Shown here one piece after another: positions 63,642-64,000 of a DNA stretch of 64,000 nt; position 1 is the stretch's first letter; each line of letters opens with the position of its first letter. Source of the stretch: Spongilla lacustris (taxonomy: Eukaryota > Porifera > Demospongiae > Spongillida > Spongillidae); contig OX442419.1 in NCBI GenBank assembly GCA_949361645.1, forward strand, positions 2,627,028 through 2,691,027, given 5' to 3'. Position numbers and translations under genes: made by a program. The notes below the pieces were generated by a model. It saw only the letters and a list, made by a program, of their open reading frames with translations. It was not told the DNA's origin and made no database searches.

Positions 63642-63896
63642 GGGGGGGGGGGGTACTGAGAGGCAACATCATTAAACTCTTGAATAAACGTAATTGGACG
63701 AGCACAAAAACACTGGCCAAAGGGTTAAACAATACCGTTGGGTGGGCTTGCAAAAGGTTGGCGCTGGGGGGGGGGGGGGGGGGGTACTGAGAGGCAACAT
63801 CATTAAACTCTTGAATAAACGTAATTGGACGAGCACAAAAACACTGGCCAAAGGGTTAAACAATACCGTTGGGTGAGCTTGCAAAAGGTTGGCGCT

Positions 63897-63927
<31 letters not shown>

Positions 63928-64000
63928 ACTGAGAGGCAACATCATTAAACTCTTGAATAAACGTAATTGGACGAGCACAAAAACACTGGCCAAAGGGTTA
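63642..64000. repeat. Satellite of about 110-bp units separated by poly-G
   Basis: TACTGAGAGGCAACATCATT through TTGCAAAAGGTTGGCGCT occurs at 63,653, 63,785 and 63,927, nearly identical, each preceded by a G run of growing length (about 12, 19 and 29 G). The array runs out of the window. Confidence 0.95.

Overview
This is a eukaryotic, animal-like stretch of nuclear DNA. Every recognisable gene is split into short exons with GT-AG introns, and the families found (a RasGRF-type exchange factor, a myelin-regulatory-factor homologue, a multi-PDZ scaffold, a pyruvate dehydrogenase E3-binding subunit) fit an early-branching metazoan. A sponge is my best guess, but that is inference; no marker in the window fixes the species. 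Long dinucleotide, poly-G and minisatellite tracts fill the introns, and most long uninterrupted ORFs are these repeats read as protein.

Layout. 1-7,000: intergenic, repeat-rich, with fold-back elements, a RecQ-like helicase fragment and two copies of a TATCGCGATA-rich repeat. 7,085-21,193 (minus): the 3' part of a multi-PDZ scaffold gene; its 5' end lies in or beyond a 200-N assembly gap at 21,232-21,431. About 22,600-38,776 (plus): a RasGRF-like gene (DH, PH, REM, a linker of about 465 residues, CDC25), divergent from the scaffold gene. 39,300-47,100: a transposon-rich block with fold-back MITEs, a Gypsy protease remnant, a basic-repeat ORF and possibly one methyltransferase-like exon. 47,190-47,760: a decayed second copy of the RasGRF last exon and 3' flank. 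47,824-53,603 (minus): a compact MYRF homologue with Ndt80-like DNA-binding domain, self-cleaving S74/ICE domain with its Ser-Lys pair, coiled coil and a C-terminal membrane helix. 54,712 to beyond 62,216 (plus): a PDHX-like gene, truncated by the window end.

The four gene models were built by hand. Exon phases agree at every junction I could define: the scaffold exons total 1,671 nt, RasGRF 3,681 nt and MYRF 1,995 nt, all multiples of three ending at a stop. The genes do not form a pathway. The scaffold and RasGRF are cortical signalling proteins, MYRF is a membrane-tethered transcription factor, and PDHX is mitochondrial.

The most unusual signal is the way tandem repeats have grown out of splice sites. 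One intron carries 23 extra copies of its own 5' splice site, a RasGRF intron does the same on a smaller scale, and a MYRF intron ends in about 530 bp of pure CTC as its polypyrimidine tract.
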